Below, piece by piece: positions 55,598 to 64,000 of a DNA stretch of 64,000 nt (position 1 is its first letter; every line of letters begins with the position of its first letter). The DNA is taken from positions 248,001 to 312,000 of the forward strand of contig NZ_KE007346.1 in the NCBI RefSeq assembly GCF_000400715.1. The letters are read 5' to 3'. The stretch is from Acinetobacter genomosp. 15BJ (GTDB lineage: Bacteria; Pseudomonadota; Gammaproteobacteria; Pseudomonadales; Moraxellaceae). The position numbers and the translations under genes were made by a program. The notes below the pieces were generated by a model, which had not been told where the DNA came from, did not search any database, and worked only from the letters and a program-made list of their open reading frames with translations.

Positions 55598-57061
55598 TTA
55601 TTTTTTTGCGTAGTGTTGTTCTGAGCTAGATGGCTGATGCGTTACCTTTTCGCTGCTTGAGGCTTTGAGACCACCACCTAAAGTTTTATACAGTTCAACT
55701 TGGTTGTTGAGGTTGGCTTGTTGAAGCAACAATAAACCTTGTTCAGCTGAATAAGCAGAACGCTGTGCATCCAATACGGTCAAATAGCTATCAATACCAG
55801 CACGGAAGCGGGCATTTGAAAGTTTATAAGTGGTATTGGTTGCATCAACCAAACGACGTTGCGCTGTTAAACGGTCGCCAATGTTGGCACGAGTCGCCAA
55901 AGCGTCATTCACTTCACGGAAAGCGGATTGTACTGACTTCTCATAGTTAGCAAGTGCAATTTTCTGATCGGTTTCAGAGATTTTGATATTGGCCTTGCGT
56001 GTACCCCAGTCAAAAATTGGGATATTCAAGCTTGGACCAATTGACCATAACGCATTCCCAGATTTGAATAAGTCACTCAAATCAGTTGATGCATAACCCG
56101 CAGAACCGGTCAGGCTGATGGTTGGGAAGAGTTGGGCTTTAGCAGCTCCAATATTCGCACCCGCAGCACTTAACTGGTATTCAGATGCTTTCACATCTGG
56201 ACGGTTGTTGAGCAAGTCACTTGGTAAGCCAGCGCTAAACACACTTTGTTGCGTGATGCGTGCAACTTGTTGTTGAGGGAGCAAGTTCTGAGGAACTGGC
56301 TGACCAACAAGCAAGTTCAACAAGTTTTGTGCTTGAGCAACTTGAGTCTTGTAGTTCGCGACATCATTACGTGCAGTTTCAACCGAAATTTGTGCTTGGC
56401 GTACAGGGATTTCGCTATCAATACCCACATCAAAACGTTTCTTGTTCAAGTTAAACGAGTCTTGTTGGGCTTTCAGCGTTTGATCCGCCAATTTCAATTG
56501 TGCATTCGCATATGAGTAGTTTAGCCATGCTTGAGTCACTTGGCTGATCAAACTAATTTGCGTTGCATCACGAGAGCTTTGTGTTGCGAGGTAGCTATCT
56601 AAAGCTGCATCTTTCAAGCTACGTACACGTCCCCAAAAATCTAACTCATATGCGGTTAGACCTAAGCCAACTTGATAAGTTGAATAAGGATTATTTGGAT
56701 CACGGGTAGGGGTGACTTGACGAACCGCGCTACCACTTGCCCCAATGGTTGGCAATTGGTTGTTTTCCGAGATTTGGTATTGCTGTTGCGCTTTTTGAAT
56801 ATTTAAAGCCGCAGTACGTAAATCACGGTTATTGGCAAGCGCCAGATCAATCACTTGTAATAAACGTTGGTCAGCAAAGAAATCTTTGTAACCTTGTTCC
56901 GCGATTGATGTTCCAGAAGCATTGCCGTAAGACGCGAAGCTTTCAGGAACATCTGAGCTTACCACTGGCTCTGGCCCGCGCATGCTTTGGCAGGCAGCCA
57001 AAGACAGTGCGAGTGCAGAGATTGCAATGCCGCGACTGGAAATAGACCATACAGTTTGCAT
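55598..57061 (-). CDS. adeK: Outer membrane factor AdeK of the AdeIJK efflux system
   Basis: TolC-type outer membrane channel of the AdeIJK pump. From ATG 57061 it has 487 residues and begins MQTVWSISSRGIAISALALS, a lipoprotein signal ending LAAC, like the known AdeK. The OEP family pattern follows, with two repeats: LALANNRDLRTAALNIQKAQ and NARFRAGIDSYLTVLDAQRS. Gap from the adeJ stop is 5 nt. Since adeJ is interrupted, expression here depends on transcription through or from the IS element. Confidence 0.93.
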   Translation of the reverse strand: MQTVWSISSRGIAISALALSLAACQSMRGPEPVVSSDVPESFASYGNASGTSIAEQGYKDFFADQRLLQVIDLALANNRDLRTAALNIQKAQQQYQISENNQLPTIGASGSAVRQVTPTRDPNNPYSTYQVGLGLTAYELDFWGRVRSLKDAALDSYLATQSSRDATQISLISQVTQAWLNYSYANAQLKLADQTLKAQQDSFNLNKKRFDVGIDSEIPVRQAQISVETARNDVANYKTQVAQAQNLLNLLVGQPVPQNLLPQQQVARITQQSVFSAGLPSDLLNNRPDVKASEYQLSAAGANIGAAKAQLFPTISLTGSAGYASTDLSDLFKSGNALWSIGPSLNIPIFDWGTRKANIKISETDQKIALANYEKSVQSAFREVNDALATRANIGDRLTAQRRLVDATNTTYKLSNARFRAGIDSYLTVLDAQRSAYSAEQGLLLLQQANLNNQVELYKTLGGGLKASSSEKVTHQPSSSEQHYAKK

Positions 57062-59169
57062 CACGATCAATGCTCCTGAGTATTTAAAGTTTTAGGTTTG
57101 TACTTAAAGATACTACGAATCCACACGAAGAATACAGGGATAAAGAAGATACCTAAAAGTGTTGAAGAAATTACACCACCAAGTACACCATAACCAACCG
57201 AGTGTTGGCTACCCGCGCCAGCACCGCTTGCAAGAGCAAGTGGTAAAACACCGAAACCGAATGCAAGCGTGGTCATGATAATTGGGCGTAAACGCATTTT
57301 TGCAGCATGTAATGTTGCTTCAAATAGTTCTTCGCCTTGTTCCTGTAATTCTTTCGCAAATTCGACGATCAAGATCGCATTCTTCGCTGAAAGACCAATT
57401 ACGGCAACAATCGCAACCTGGAAGTAAATGTTAAAGGATAAGTTTGGATCACCTTTAATCAGCATACCTAACCATGTCAATGTAAATGCACCCACGATAC
57501 CTAAAGGTACAACCAGCAATACCGAAACAGGTACTGACCAGCTTTCATAGAGTGCAGCAAGACACAGGAACACGATTAATAATGAAAGAACCAAGAGAGG
57601 AGCTGTTTGGCTACCAGAATCACGTTCTTCTAAAGATAAACCTGTCCATTCATAGTCGAAACCTGTTAAGCCCATAGATGGTAACTTACCAATGATTTCT
57701 TCCATCGCCAACATCGCATCACCAGAGCTGACACCCGGTGCAGGGGTACCTTGAATGTTAACAGATGATACGCCGTTATAACGCTCTAAACGTGGTGAAC
57801 CATAGGTCCATTCACCTTTGGCAAAGCCAGAGAAAGGAACCATTTCGCCTTTGTTGTTACGAACATACCATTTGTTCAAGTCTTCAGGCATCATGCGTGT
57901 ATCCGCTTCACCTTGGACATAAACCTTCTTCACACGACCACGGTCAACGAAGTCATTGATATACGAACCACCCCAAGCCATGCTCATGGTGCTATTAATA
58001 TCAGCGATACTGACACCCATTGCACCTGCTTGCGCTTGATCAATGGTGATCTGGTACTGAGGTGTATCTTCTTGACCATTTGGACGTACACCCGCAAGGC
58101 GTTTGTCCTGAGATGCCATACCTAAAATCGCATTACGTGCTGCAATCAGTTTTGCATGCCCTTGACCGCTTGCATCTTTCAATTGAATATCGAAACCAGA
58201 AGCGACACCCAATTCAGGCATTGCTGGTAACTGCAATGGCATGATGTAGGACGCATCTTTCACAATCATGTTCAATGCCATACCACGTTGAATGATGGCA
58301 CCGATCTGTGACTCTGGTGTCGTACGCTCGCTCCAGTCTTTTAATTTAATAAAGGCAAGACCCGCGTTTTGACCAACCCCTGTGAATGAGAAACCAGCAA
58401 CTGTAAAGATCGACTCTACATTTTCTTTTTCCTTATTCAAGAAGTAACCCGTCATGGTATCAATGACTTTATCAGTACGTTCCAAGCTCGCGCTCGGTGG
58501 TAACTGAACCAATGTCATCACCACACCTTGGTCCTCTTCTGGTAAGAAAGAAGACGGCAATACTTTGTAAATGCCAACCAAAGCTGCGATTACAACAATA
58601 TAAAGAACACCAGAGAATAACTTGTGGTGGGTCATACGATTGACGCCGCCTTGGTATTTCTCTGAAAGTTTTTCAAAGCTACGGTTAAACCAACGGAAGA
58701 AACGCGCGAAAATATTGTTGCTTTCCTGCTTGTTTGGATCATGTTGTTTTAACAAGGTCGCACACAGGGCAGGGGTAAAGGTTAATGCTACAAGTAATGA
58801 CAGGATCATCGCCGTAACGAGCGTGATTGAGAACTGACGATAAATAACCCCAGTGGTTCCACTAAAGAAAGCCATTGGTACGAATACCGCTGTTAATACA
58901 CTGGTAATACCGACTAAGGCGCCCGAAATCTGACTCATCGACTTTTCAGTCGCAGGGACAGGTTCGAGATGCTCTTCCTGCATCACCCGTTCAACGTTCT
59001 CGACCACAACGATGGCGTCATCCACTAACAGACCGATGGCCAATACCATTGCGAACATGGTGAGGGTGTTGATTGAGAAGCCGAAGATATTAATCACGGC
59101 AAATGTACCGAGTACTACCACAGGTACTGATATGTGCTGAATTAGCAGGAGACTTTCACTTGGGATATG

Positions 59170-60024
59170 CTAGGCAGCTAACCGATAAAAGTTCTCTGCT
59201 ATTTGATTTGGCGTTTTAAAATCCAAACTCTTTTGAATTCTTCGCTGATTATAAAATAACACAATGTATTTTGTAATATCTGCTTTAGCTTCATCTCTGG
59301 TTTTATAGTTGCAATGATGCACTAATTCATTCTTGAGTATGCCCCAGAAACTTTCAATCGGTGCATTATCGTAACAGTCCCCACGTTTGCTCATTGAACC
59401 TTGAAAATCACATTTTTCCAGTATCTTTCGATATTCATGGCTGCAATATTGGCTGCCTCTGTCCGAATGAACAATTAAGCCTTTCGTTGGTTTTTGATTA
59501 CGAATCGCCATAGTCAGTGCATTGCAAACAAGTTGTGCGGTCATACGCTCATTTAAGCTATAGCCAACCACTTGTTTCGTGTACAGGTCTTTTACTGCTG
59601 CCAAGTATAACCAACCTTCAGCAGTCCAAATGTATGTAATATCGCTTGACCATGCAAGATTGGGCTTAGTCATTGAAAACTGTTGCTCTAGTAAATTTGC
59701 GTAGATCGCTCGATTATGATCACTCTTCGTAGTTCTTTTGAAACGCTTATGACGCTTACAATACAGCTGGTTGAGCTTTTTTATTTGACGTACAGCATAC
59801 GTACTGATTTTGATACCTTGCGCTTGTAAATGCTTAGTTAATCGAATATAGCCATAGCTTTGTTTAGTTTCCTCATGAGCTATTTTGACCAAAATTGTCT
59901 GTTGATTTCGCTGAACCAATCTTTTATTCATGCCTCGTTTTAGCCAATCATAAAATCGTGACACTGAAACGTGAAGTAATCTAGCCATAAAGCTAATCGG
60001 GAATAAATGTCTTTGCTGTTTCAT
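59170..60024 (-). CDS. IS3-family transposase, OrfB
   Basis: The catalytic part, 284 residues, has an IS3-type beginning (MKQQRHLFPISFMARLLHVS), the first Asp in WSSDITYIWTAEGWLYLAA, GLIVHSDRGSQYCSHEYR with the second Asp, and the Glu in NAPIESFWGILKNEL. The frame stays open upstream to 60075, so a -1 frameshift on A6G at 60069-60075 can join orfA to it. Confidence 0.92.
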   Translation of the reverse strand: MKQQRHLFPISFMARLLHVSVSRFYDWLKRGMNKRLVQRNQQTILVKIAHEETKQSYGYIRLTKHLQAQGIKISTYAVRQIKKLNQLYCKRHKRFKRTTKSDHNRAIYANLLEQQFSMTKPNLAWSSDITYIWTAEGWLYLAAVKDLYTKQVVGYSLNERMTAQLVCNALTMAIRNQKPTKGLIVHSDRGSQYCSHEYRKILEKCDFQGSMSKRGDCYDNAPIESFWGILKNELVHHCNYKTRDEAKADITKYIVLFYNQRRIQKSLDFKTPNQIAENFYRLAA

Positions 60025-60035
60025 ATAGGCGTACC

Positions 60036-60335
60036 TTACTGACTTTCTTTCGCAAAGTACGCTGCTGCCTTTTTTAGAAATTCACGTTCCATTTCAGCTG
60101 TTTTGAGCTGTTGTTTGAGCTTTTTATTTTCTTCGAGTAAGGCATTTAGATCAGGTGAATATTGTTTAGTGCCTGCTAAGGTGCCAGTCTTTGCTTTATT
60201 ATTCCAATTTGAAAGAGTTTGCATTGAAATGCCAAGTTGTCTGGCTGTTTCCGATACATTGCCTTGATTGGCTTCAATCAATTTTATTGCTTCAACTTTA
60301 AATTCTGCGGTGTAAGTCTTCTGTTTCTTGCTCAT
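60036..60335 (-). CDS. IS3-family transposase, OrfA
   Basis: The 99-residue DNA-binding part: MSKKQKTYTAEFKVEAIKLI, a helix-turn-helix QGNVSETARQLGISMQTLSN, then a leucine-zipper-like tail LNALLEENKKLKQQLKTAEM. It lies upstream of orfB in the same direction. Confidence 0.9.
   Translation of the reverse strand: MSKKQKTYTAEFKVEAIKLIEANQGNVSETARQLGISMQTLSNWNNKAKTGTLAGTKQYSPDLNALLEENKKLKQQLKTAEMEREFLKKAAAYFAKESQ
60069..60075 (-). promoter_or_regulatory. Slippery heptamer A6G for programmed -1 frameshift between orfA and orfB
   Basis: On the minus strand AAAAAAG occurs in the codons for CTA AAA AAG near the end of orfA. Slipping back by one base enters the orfB frame, which has no stop until orfB. 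This is the usual way IS3 elements make the OrfAB transposase. Confidence 0.7.
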
Positions 60336-61530
60336 GGTAAACTCCTGATGAGTGTCTATAGTTTACCAAGTTAAAACCTCCTGTTTTCTCAGCACACATC
60401 AGTACAGCCAATGTCGGAATAATCGTTGCGCGCCAGTTCTGTAAGAACAAGAACATCACGATAAATACCAAGACCACTGCTTCGATCAGGGTATGGACAA
60501 CACTTTCAATTGATAGACGAATAAATGGCGTCGTGTCATACGCAAGCTTGTCTTTTAAACCGCTCGGATAGTTATGACGTAACTCAGATAAACGCTTTTC
60601 AACTGCGGCAGCGGTATCCAGTGCATTGGCACCTGTTGCAAGTTTGATTGCAACACCACCTGCTGGGCTACCATTAAATTTCGAGTCGAATTGGTAGTTA
60701 TCAGAACCAAGTTCGACACGTGCAACGTCACCTAAACGAACTTGAGCACCACCTGAAGTATTTTTCAGGAAGATGTTTTTGAACTGTTCAGGTGTTTGCA
60801 ACATAGTCTGTGCATTCACGGTTGCATTGAGTACTTGACCCGCAGTCGATGGCGCACCACCGAGCTGACCAACTGCAACTTGAGAGTTTTGTGCACGAAT
60901 GGCTGTTGCAACATCATTTGGCGTTAGGTTAAAGCTAGTGAGCTTTGCTGGATCTAACCAGATACGCATTGCATATGAACCACCAAATACTTGTAGTTCA
61001 CCTACACCCGCCACACGACTCAGTGGCTCAGAAATATTTGAGTTCACATAGTCTTTAATGTCAGATGCAGAAAGGCTGTTATCTGGTGAGTAAAAAGCAA
61101 TAACTTGCAAGAAGCTTGCGCCAGACTTAGTCACTTTTACACCTTGACGTTGTACGTCAGCAGGTAAAAGCGCTGTTGCTGATTGCAGTTTGTTTTGAAC
61201 TTGAACCTGTGCGATATCTGGATCGATACCTTGTGCGAAGTTTAAGTTAATCGATGCTTGACCATTACCCGCACTGTTCGATGAAATGTAACGTAAGCCA
61301 TCCAAACCATTCATTTGTTGTTCAATGATTTGGGTGACGGTATTTTCAACAGTTTGAGCAGAAGCCCCAGGATAAGTTGCAGAAATGGTTACCGTGGGGG
61401 GAGCAATTGTCGGATATTGTGCAACTGGCATTTTTGTAAGCGTGATAATACCCGCCAACATAATGACCAGTGCAATCACCCAAGCGAAAATTGGGCGATG
61501 GATAAAAAATTGAGCCATGCAATCTACCCC

Positions 61531-62781
61531 TTAAGCTTCTGAAGTTGCTTTTTGTTCAGCTTTTGGTGAATTGGCTTGCTTTTGTTGTTCAGCAGCTTTT
61601 GGTGCTGCATTTTGACCTTCAGCTGCTTTTGGTTGATAAGGTTTAGCAGACACTTCTTGTCCTTCTTTTACCTTGGCAACACCATCAACAACAACTTTAT
61701 CACCAGCCTGTAAGCCTTCAGTTACAATCCAGTCTTGACCTTTGACACCCACAGTTTTAACTGGGCGTGTTTCGATCGTACCTTTCGCATTTACCACTAA
61801 AGCAATTGCTTGTCCTGTTGGTAAACGCGACACAGCTGCTTGAGGGATCAGATAAGCATTTGGCAAAACTCCTTGCGAAATTTTAGCCGTTGCATACATG
61901 CCTGGTAATAACAAATGGTTTGGATTTGAGAAGACTGCACGTAAAGTCACAGTACCTGTATCTGGGTTCACGCTTGCATCGGAGAAAGCGAGTTGACCTT
62001 CGACAGGGTATTCAGAACCATCTTCCAACGTGATTTTGACACGGGTATTGTTGCTGTTATTCAAGCTGCCTTTGCTGAGTTGTTGGCGTAAACGCAATAA
62101 TTCAGCACTCGATTGATTGATATCAACATAGATTGGATCTAGTTGTTGAATCGTGACCAATGGATCGGCTTGGTTTGCAGTTACCAACGCACCTGGTGTC
62201 ACCGAAGAACGGCTAGATTGACCAGAAATTGGTGCGCGAACAGTTGAGTAACCCAGTGTAATTTCAGCATTTTTTAATGCAGCTTCAGACGCAGCGACAT
62301 CAGCTTCAGCTAATTTTACTTGAGCATTGATATCATCATATTCTTGTTTAGAAACAGCATTTGTTCCAACAAGCTGACGATAACGGCCTTCTTTCACGCG
62401 TAATGCATTTAAGTTTGCTTGTTGACGCAATAACGTTGCACGTGCACTGTCTGCAGTTGCGCGGTTGGTGTTTGCATCAATTTGATAAAGTGCTTGACCT
62501 GCTTGAACGTAACTTCCTTCAGCAAATAATCGTTTTAAGATCACGCCACCTGTTTGAGGGCGTACTTCCGAAATTTGATATGCAGAGGTTCGTCCTGACA
62601 GTTCGACGTTTTGTTCAACGCTTTGTGGTTGCGCAACAATGACACCAACTTCTGGAGGTGGCATTTTTTGAGCAGCAGCAGCTTGCTGTGCATCTTTAGG
62701 ATCTTTGCTACAACCAACAAGCGCAATGCTTGTTGCTAATGCGCAAGCAGTTAGGGCAGGAGCCCAAAGCTTAGCCGACAT
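61531..62781 (-). CDS. adeI: RND efflux periplasmic adaptor AdeI
   Basis: Membrane fusion protein linking AdeJ and AdeK. The 416-residue protein begins MSAKLWAPALTACALATSIA with lipobox LVGC. It has the adaptor pattern EVRPQTGGVILKRLFAEGSY (lipoyl-like), helical hairpin about 100-170, AELLRLRQQLSKGSLNNSNN and LLPGMYATAKISQGVLPNAY, and an Ala/Gln/Lys-rich C-terminus. Sequence is close to A. baumannii AdeI from memory. Two ATG codons (62784, 62781) are adjacent. It is 12 nt before adeJ and overlaps pgpB's end by 11 bp, hence one operon. Confidence 0.95.
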   Translation of the reverse strand: MSAKLWAPALTACALATSIALVGCSKDPKDAQQAAAAQKMPPPEVGVIVAQPQSVEQNVELSGRTSAYQISEVRPQTGGVILKRLFAEGSYVQAGQALYQIDANTNRATADSARATLLRQQANLNALRVKEGRYRQLVGTNAVSKQEYDDINAQVKLAEADVAASEAALKNAEITLGYSTVRAPISGQSSRSSVTPGALVTANQADPLVTIQQLDPIYVDINQSSAELLRLRQQLSKGSLNNSNNTRVKITLEDGSEYPVEGQLAFSDASVNPDTGTVTLRAVFSNPNHLLLPGMYATAKISQGVLPNAYLIPQAAVSRLPTGQAIALVVNAKGTIETRPVKTVGVKGQDWIVTEGLQAGDKVVVDGVAKVKEGQEVSAKPYQPKAAEGQNAAPKAAEQQKQANSPKAEQKATSEA

Positions 62782-63421
62782 CATTATTCCACCTCAATTT
62801 AGATTTTTTATCTAAAAACAAATTGTTGCTGAAAGTGCTTTGATACAGCCCAAACCAAAGCAACGAAGTCCAAATCAACCCAATTCCCCAACCGGCAAGT
62901 ACGTCAGTTGGGTAGTGAACCCCCGCATAAACTCTAGATATCCCCATGAAGATAAACCATAAAGTAGATACTAAAATGACACTGGTGCGATATTTATGTT
63001 GTTGACACAACAACATAGCTAGACTCGCAAGGGTTGCAGCATAAAGGCTATGGGCACTTGGGAAGGATGCACCATAACTTTGAACCAAGTGATAAAACTC
63101 CATTGGTCTTGGCCGATCAATGCTCCATTTCAGAAGCCAACCAATCACAATGCTGCCACTGACACTTAAAGCGATAAACATCACATTCTTATAATTTTTA
63201 ATCCACGTTTGGTAAATACACAAAAATGTTGTTAAAAATAGTAAAAAAGGCATTCCACCAAGCCGAGAGAGCAGAACTGTCACATGATTAAGCGTAAATG
63301 AACGGTGTTCAAAAAAAGCTTGAACACTAAAAAGGTCTAAAGTTGATGCGTTGGAATTCATTAACCCAATCACACCGAGTCCTAAAAAAAAGCAACCAAT
63401 ACAAAGCAGTAGGTATGGCAT
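62771..63421 (-). CDS. pgpB: PAP2-family phosphatase (PgpB-like) upstream of adeIJK
   Basis: The 216-residue protein has about six membrane segments and the complete PAP2 motifs: KWSIDRPRP (K-X6-RP), SFPSAHSLYAA (PSXH), and SRVYAGVHYPTDV (SR-X5-H-X3-D). Such enzymes remove phosphate from undecaprenyl pyrophosphate, phosphatidylglycerol phosphate or other lipids. Its end overlaps adeI, so it is first in the pgpB-adeIJK transcription unit. The operator palindrome lies 50 bp upstream of its start. Confidence 0.85.
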   Translation of the reverse strand: MPYLLLCIGCFFLGLGVIGLMNSNASTLDLFSVQAFFEHRSFTLNHVTVLLSRLGGMPFLLFLTTFLCIYQTWIKNYKNVMFIALSVSGSIVIGWLLKWSIDRPRPMEFYHLVQSYGASFPSAHSLYAATLASLAMLLCQQHKYRTSVILVSTLWFIFMGISRVYAGVHYPTDVLAGWGIGLIWTSLLWFGLYQSTFSNNLFLDKKSKLRWNNDVG

Positions 63422-63736
63422 GCGCTACTCATTATTTGCTTAACCATTGTTCAGGGTTGTTGAGTGTTAGAAAGTGTACTCGCGAGTACACTTTTGGTCA
63501 AGTCTTGAAATTTTATGATAATTTCATTTTTGTGTTTTTTTAAGGTCTAGTAAAAAAACATAACAAAATTTGATGTATATCTCATTTTCAATTGATATCA
63601 GCATTTATTGAAAGAAGCTGTTTTTTAACGCATTCTCTTCATCATGCAAATCACAATATCTGGTATATAACATGATTAGATGAAAGTGAAAAAACCAACC
63701 ACTTATTCAAAATACATCATAAAATTCTTACCATAG
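63422..63736. other. Upstream region of pgpB-adeIJK
   Basis: Contains the promoter and operator palindrome listed separately. The rest, up to the hairpin array, is AT-rich and without supported genes. Confidence 0.5.
63473..63501 (-). promoter_or_regulatory. pgpB-adeIJK promoter overlapped by a 24-bp palindromic operator
   Basis: On the minus strand TTGACC (63501-63496) and TACACT (63478-63473), 17 bp apart, form a good -35/-10 pair. A perfect 24-bp palindrome at 63471-63494 (half AAAGTGTACTCG and its complement CGAGTACACTTT) fills the spacer and covers the -10. This is the position of a repressor operator. AdeN, a TetR-type repressor of adeIJK known in A. baumannii, is the likely ligand, by inference. 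Confidence 0.75.
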
Positions 63737-63969
63737 TTAGTGATGTAGAAGCATTTTTTGATCTCTATCATTCAAATCGAGATACGGACTCACGTCATCG
63801 TATCTCCTTAGGGTAAAGGGGATACCATGGCTGAGAAGTGGTCTATTGAACAATAGACGTTGGGAATACCAACCCATTTGAACTATTTTTGGTAGATTGA
63901 TTATACGTAAAAATAGTTCAAATGTTAGACTTGTACTTCGCTGTTTTTTCTGTACAAAGTTAGTGATGT
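63735..63969. repeat. Hairpin-rich segment bracketed by a 12-bp direct repeat
   Basis: The direct repeat AGTTAGTGATGT stands at 63735-63746 and 63958-63969. Between lie inverted repeats: GAGATACG / CGTATCTC (63779-63806), GTCTATTG / CAATAGAC (63841-63858), GTTGG / CCAAC (63859-63873), and a perfect 16-bp pair, CATTTGAACTATTTTT and its complement (63875-63890 and 63909-63924). A CTGAGA and TTTGAAC hint at a thiamine riboswitch, but the rest of that motif is absent. Identity unknown. Confidence 0.5.
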
Positions 63970-64000
63970 GAAGAGGGATTTTTGGTTTGCTCTTCAACTT

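Larger units (their letters stand above)
59128..60401. mobile_element. IS3-family insertion sequence in adeJ (1274 bp)
   Basis: The ends are imperfect inverted repeats: TGATATGTGCTGAATTAGC at the left and, as reverse complement, TGATGTGTGCTGAGAAAAC at the right, both then reading CAGGAG. Target duplication GTAC stands at 59124-59127 and 60402-60405. It carries orfA and orfB, both on the minus strand, in overlapping frames. Ends are TG...CA, as usual for the family. Confidence 0.92.
57067..61518 (-). pseudogene. adeJ: adeJ, RND efflux pump gene split by an IS3-family element
   Basis: AdeJ is the inner membrane pump of AdeIJK, which expels many antibiotics. The 5' part (61518 to about 60402) has MAQFFIHRPIFAWVIALVIM and the porter domain up to NWRATIIPTLAV; the 3' part (59123 to 57067) resumes at [20 protein letters not shown], then [19 protein letters not shown] with the proton-relay aspartates. 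The IS3-type insertion follows codon 371. Without it, and with one copy of the GTAC duplication, 3174 nt remain, an in-frame 1057-codon gene, equal to AdeJ length. Remnant 5' product would be about 372 residues plus IS-encoded tail. Confidence 0.95.

Noticed and set aside
63800..63924. TPP riboswitch
   Set aside because: CTGAGA and TTTGAAC are present in the right order, but the conserved CCTGAT and GCGTAGGG segments are absent and the downstream gene is outside the window.
63875..63930. Integron attC-like site (GTTAGAC at 63924-63930)
   Set aside because: No matching inverse core site at the proper distance and no integrase gene; only a generic inverted repeat.
63737..63997. Minus-strand 86-codon frame at the right edge
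   Set aside because: It runs through hairpins and the direct repeats; it has no recognised family and is probably a chance frame.
1..64000. CRISPR array, rRNA genes, prophage or plasmid functions
   Set aside because: No regularly spaced repeats, rRNA sequences, phage structural genes or replication/conjugation genes were seen.

Overview
This looks like a chromosomal segment of a low-GC gammaproteobacterium of the genus Acinetobacter. The strongest evidence is a pmrC(eptA)-pmrA-pmrB operon and a pgpB-adeI-adeJ-adeK cluster whose proteins closely resemble, from memory, those of A. baumannii. A FadL-type barrel, a Gram-negative porin and the general base composition agree. Species cannot be fixed from the sequence alone.

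Layout. 1-8929: a truncated fadL-like gene, then a complete kdpABCDE potassium-uptake operon with a candidate KdpE site. 9076-10807: three lipoprotein genes (CsgG-like, DUF4810-like, GNA1162-like). 10867-15552: an aldehyde dehydrogenase divergent from an AraC-type regulator, an AT-rich gap, and a glutamine-synthetase-like gene. 15602-24871: tRNA-Arg(CCT), an aromatic amino acid permease, prpF, ispA and envelope or housekeeping genes (SPFH/NfeD pair, patatin-like lipoprotein, acyltransferase, AmpG-like transporter). 25219-31921: a porin, the eptA-pmrA-pmrB lipid A modification operon, a kinase-like gene and a PAP2 phosphatase. 32167-36967: the gltIJKL glutamate/aspartate ABC transporter and an ammonium transporter. 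37322-44065: an acetoacetate / 3-hydroxybutyrate cluster (atoE, atoA, atoD, a LysR regulator, a GntP permease, a dehydrogenase). 44195-48338: a J-domain-like coiled-coil gene, an IS30-family element, and an AT-rich two-gene module of a four-TM protein plus a DGQHR protein. 48404-55489: valS, a tandem pair of unknown paralogues, an SDR enzyme, a Dph6-like ATPase and two YbjQ-family genes. 55598-63421: adeK, adeJ, adeI and pgpB, with adeJ split by an IS3-family element. 63422-64000: a promoter with a 24-bp palindromic operator, then a hairpin-rich segment.

The most consequential observation is a clean IS3-family insertion (59128-60401) in adeJ, bounded by imperfect inverted repeats and a 4-bp GTAC duplication. 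Removing the element and one duplication copy restores a 1057-codon frame, so the break looks recent and the AdeIJK pump should be inactive unless the element excises. The best candidate for a little-described system is the translationally coupled four-TM / DGQHR pair at 46651-48338, an accessory-looking insertion beside an IS30 element. Other leads are the tandem unknown paralogues at 51676-53132, a TTTACG-N5-TTTACG motif found both at the kdp promoter and upstream of the glutamine-synthetase-like gene, and the hairpin array at the right edge.
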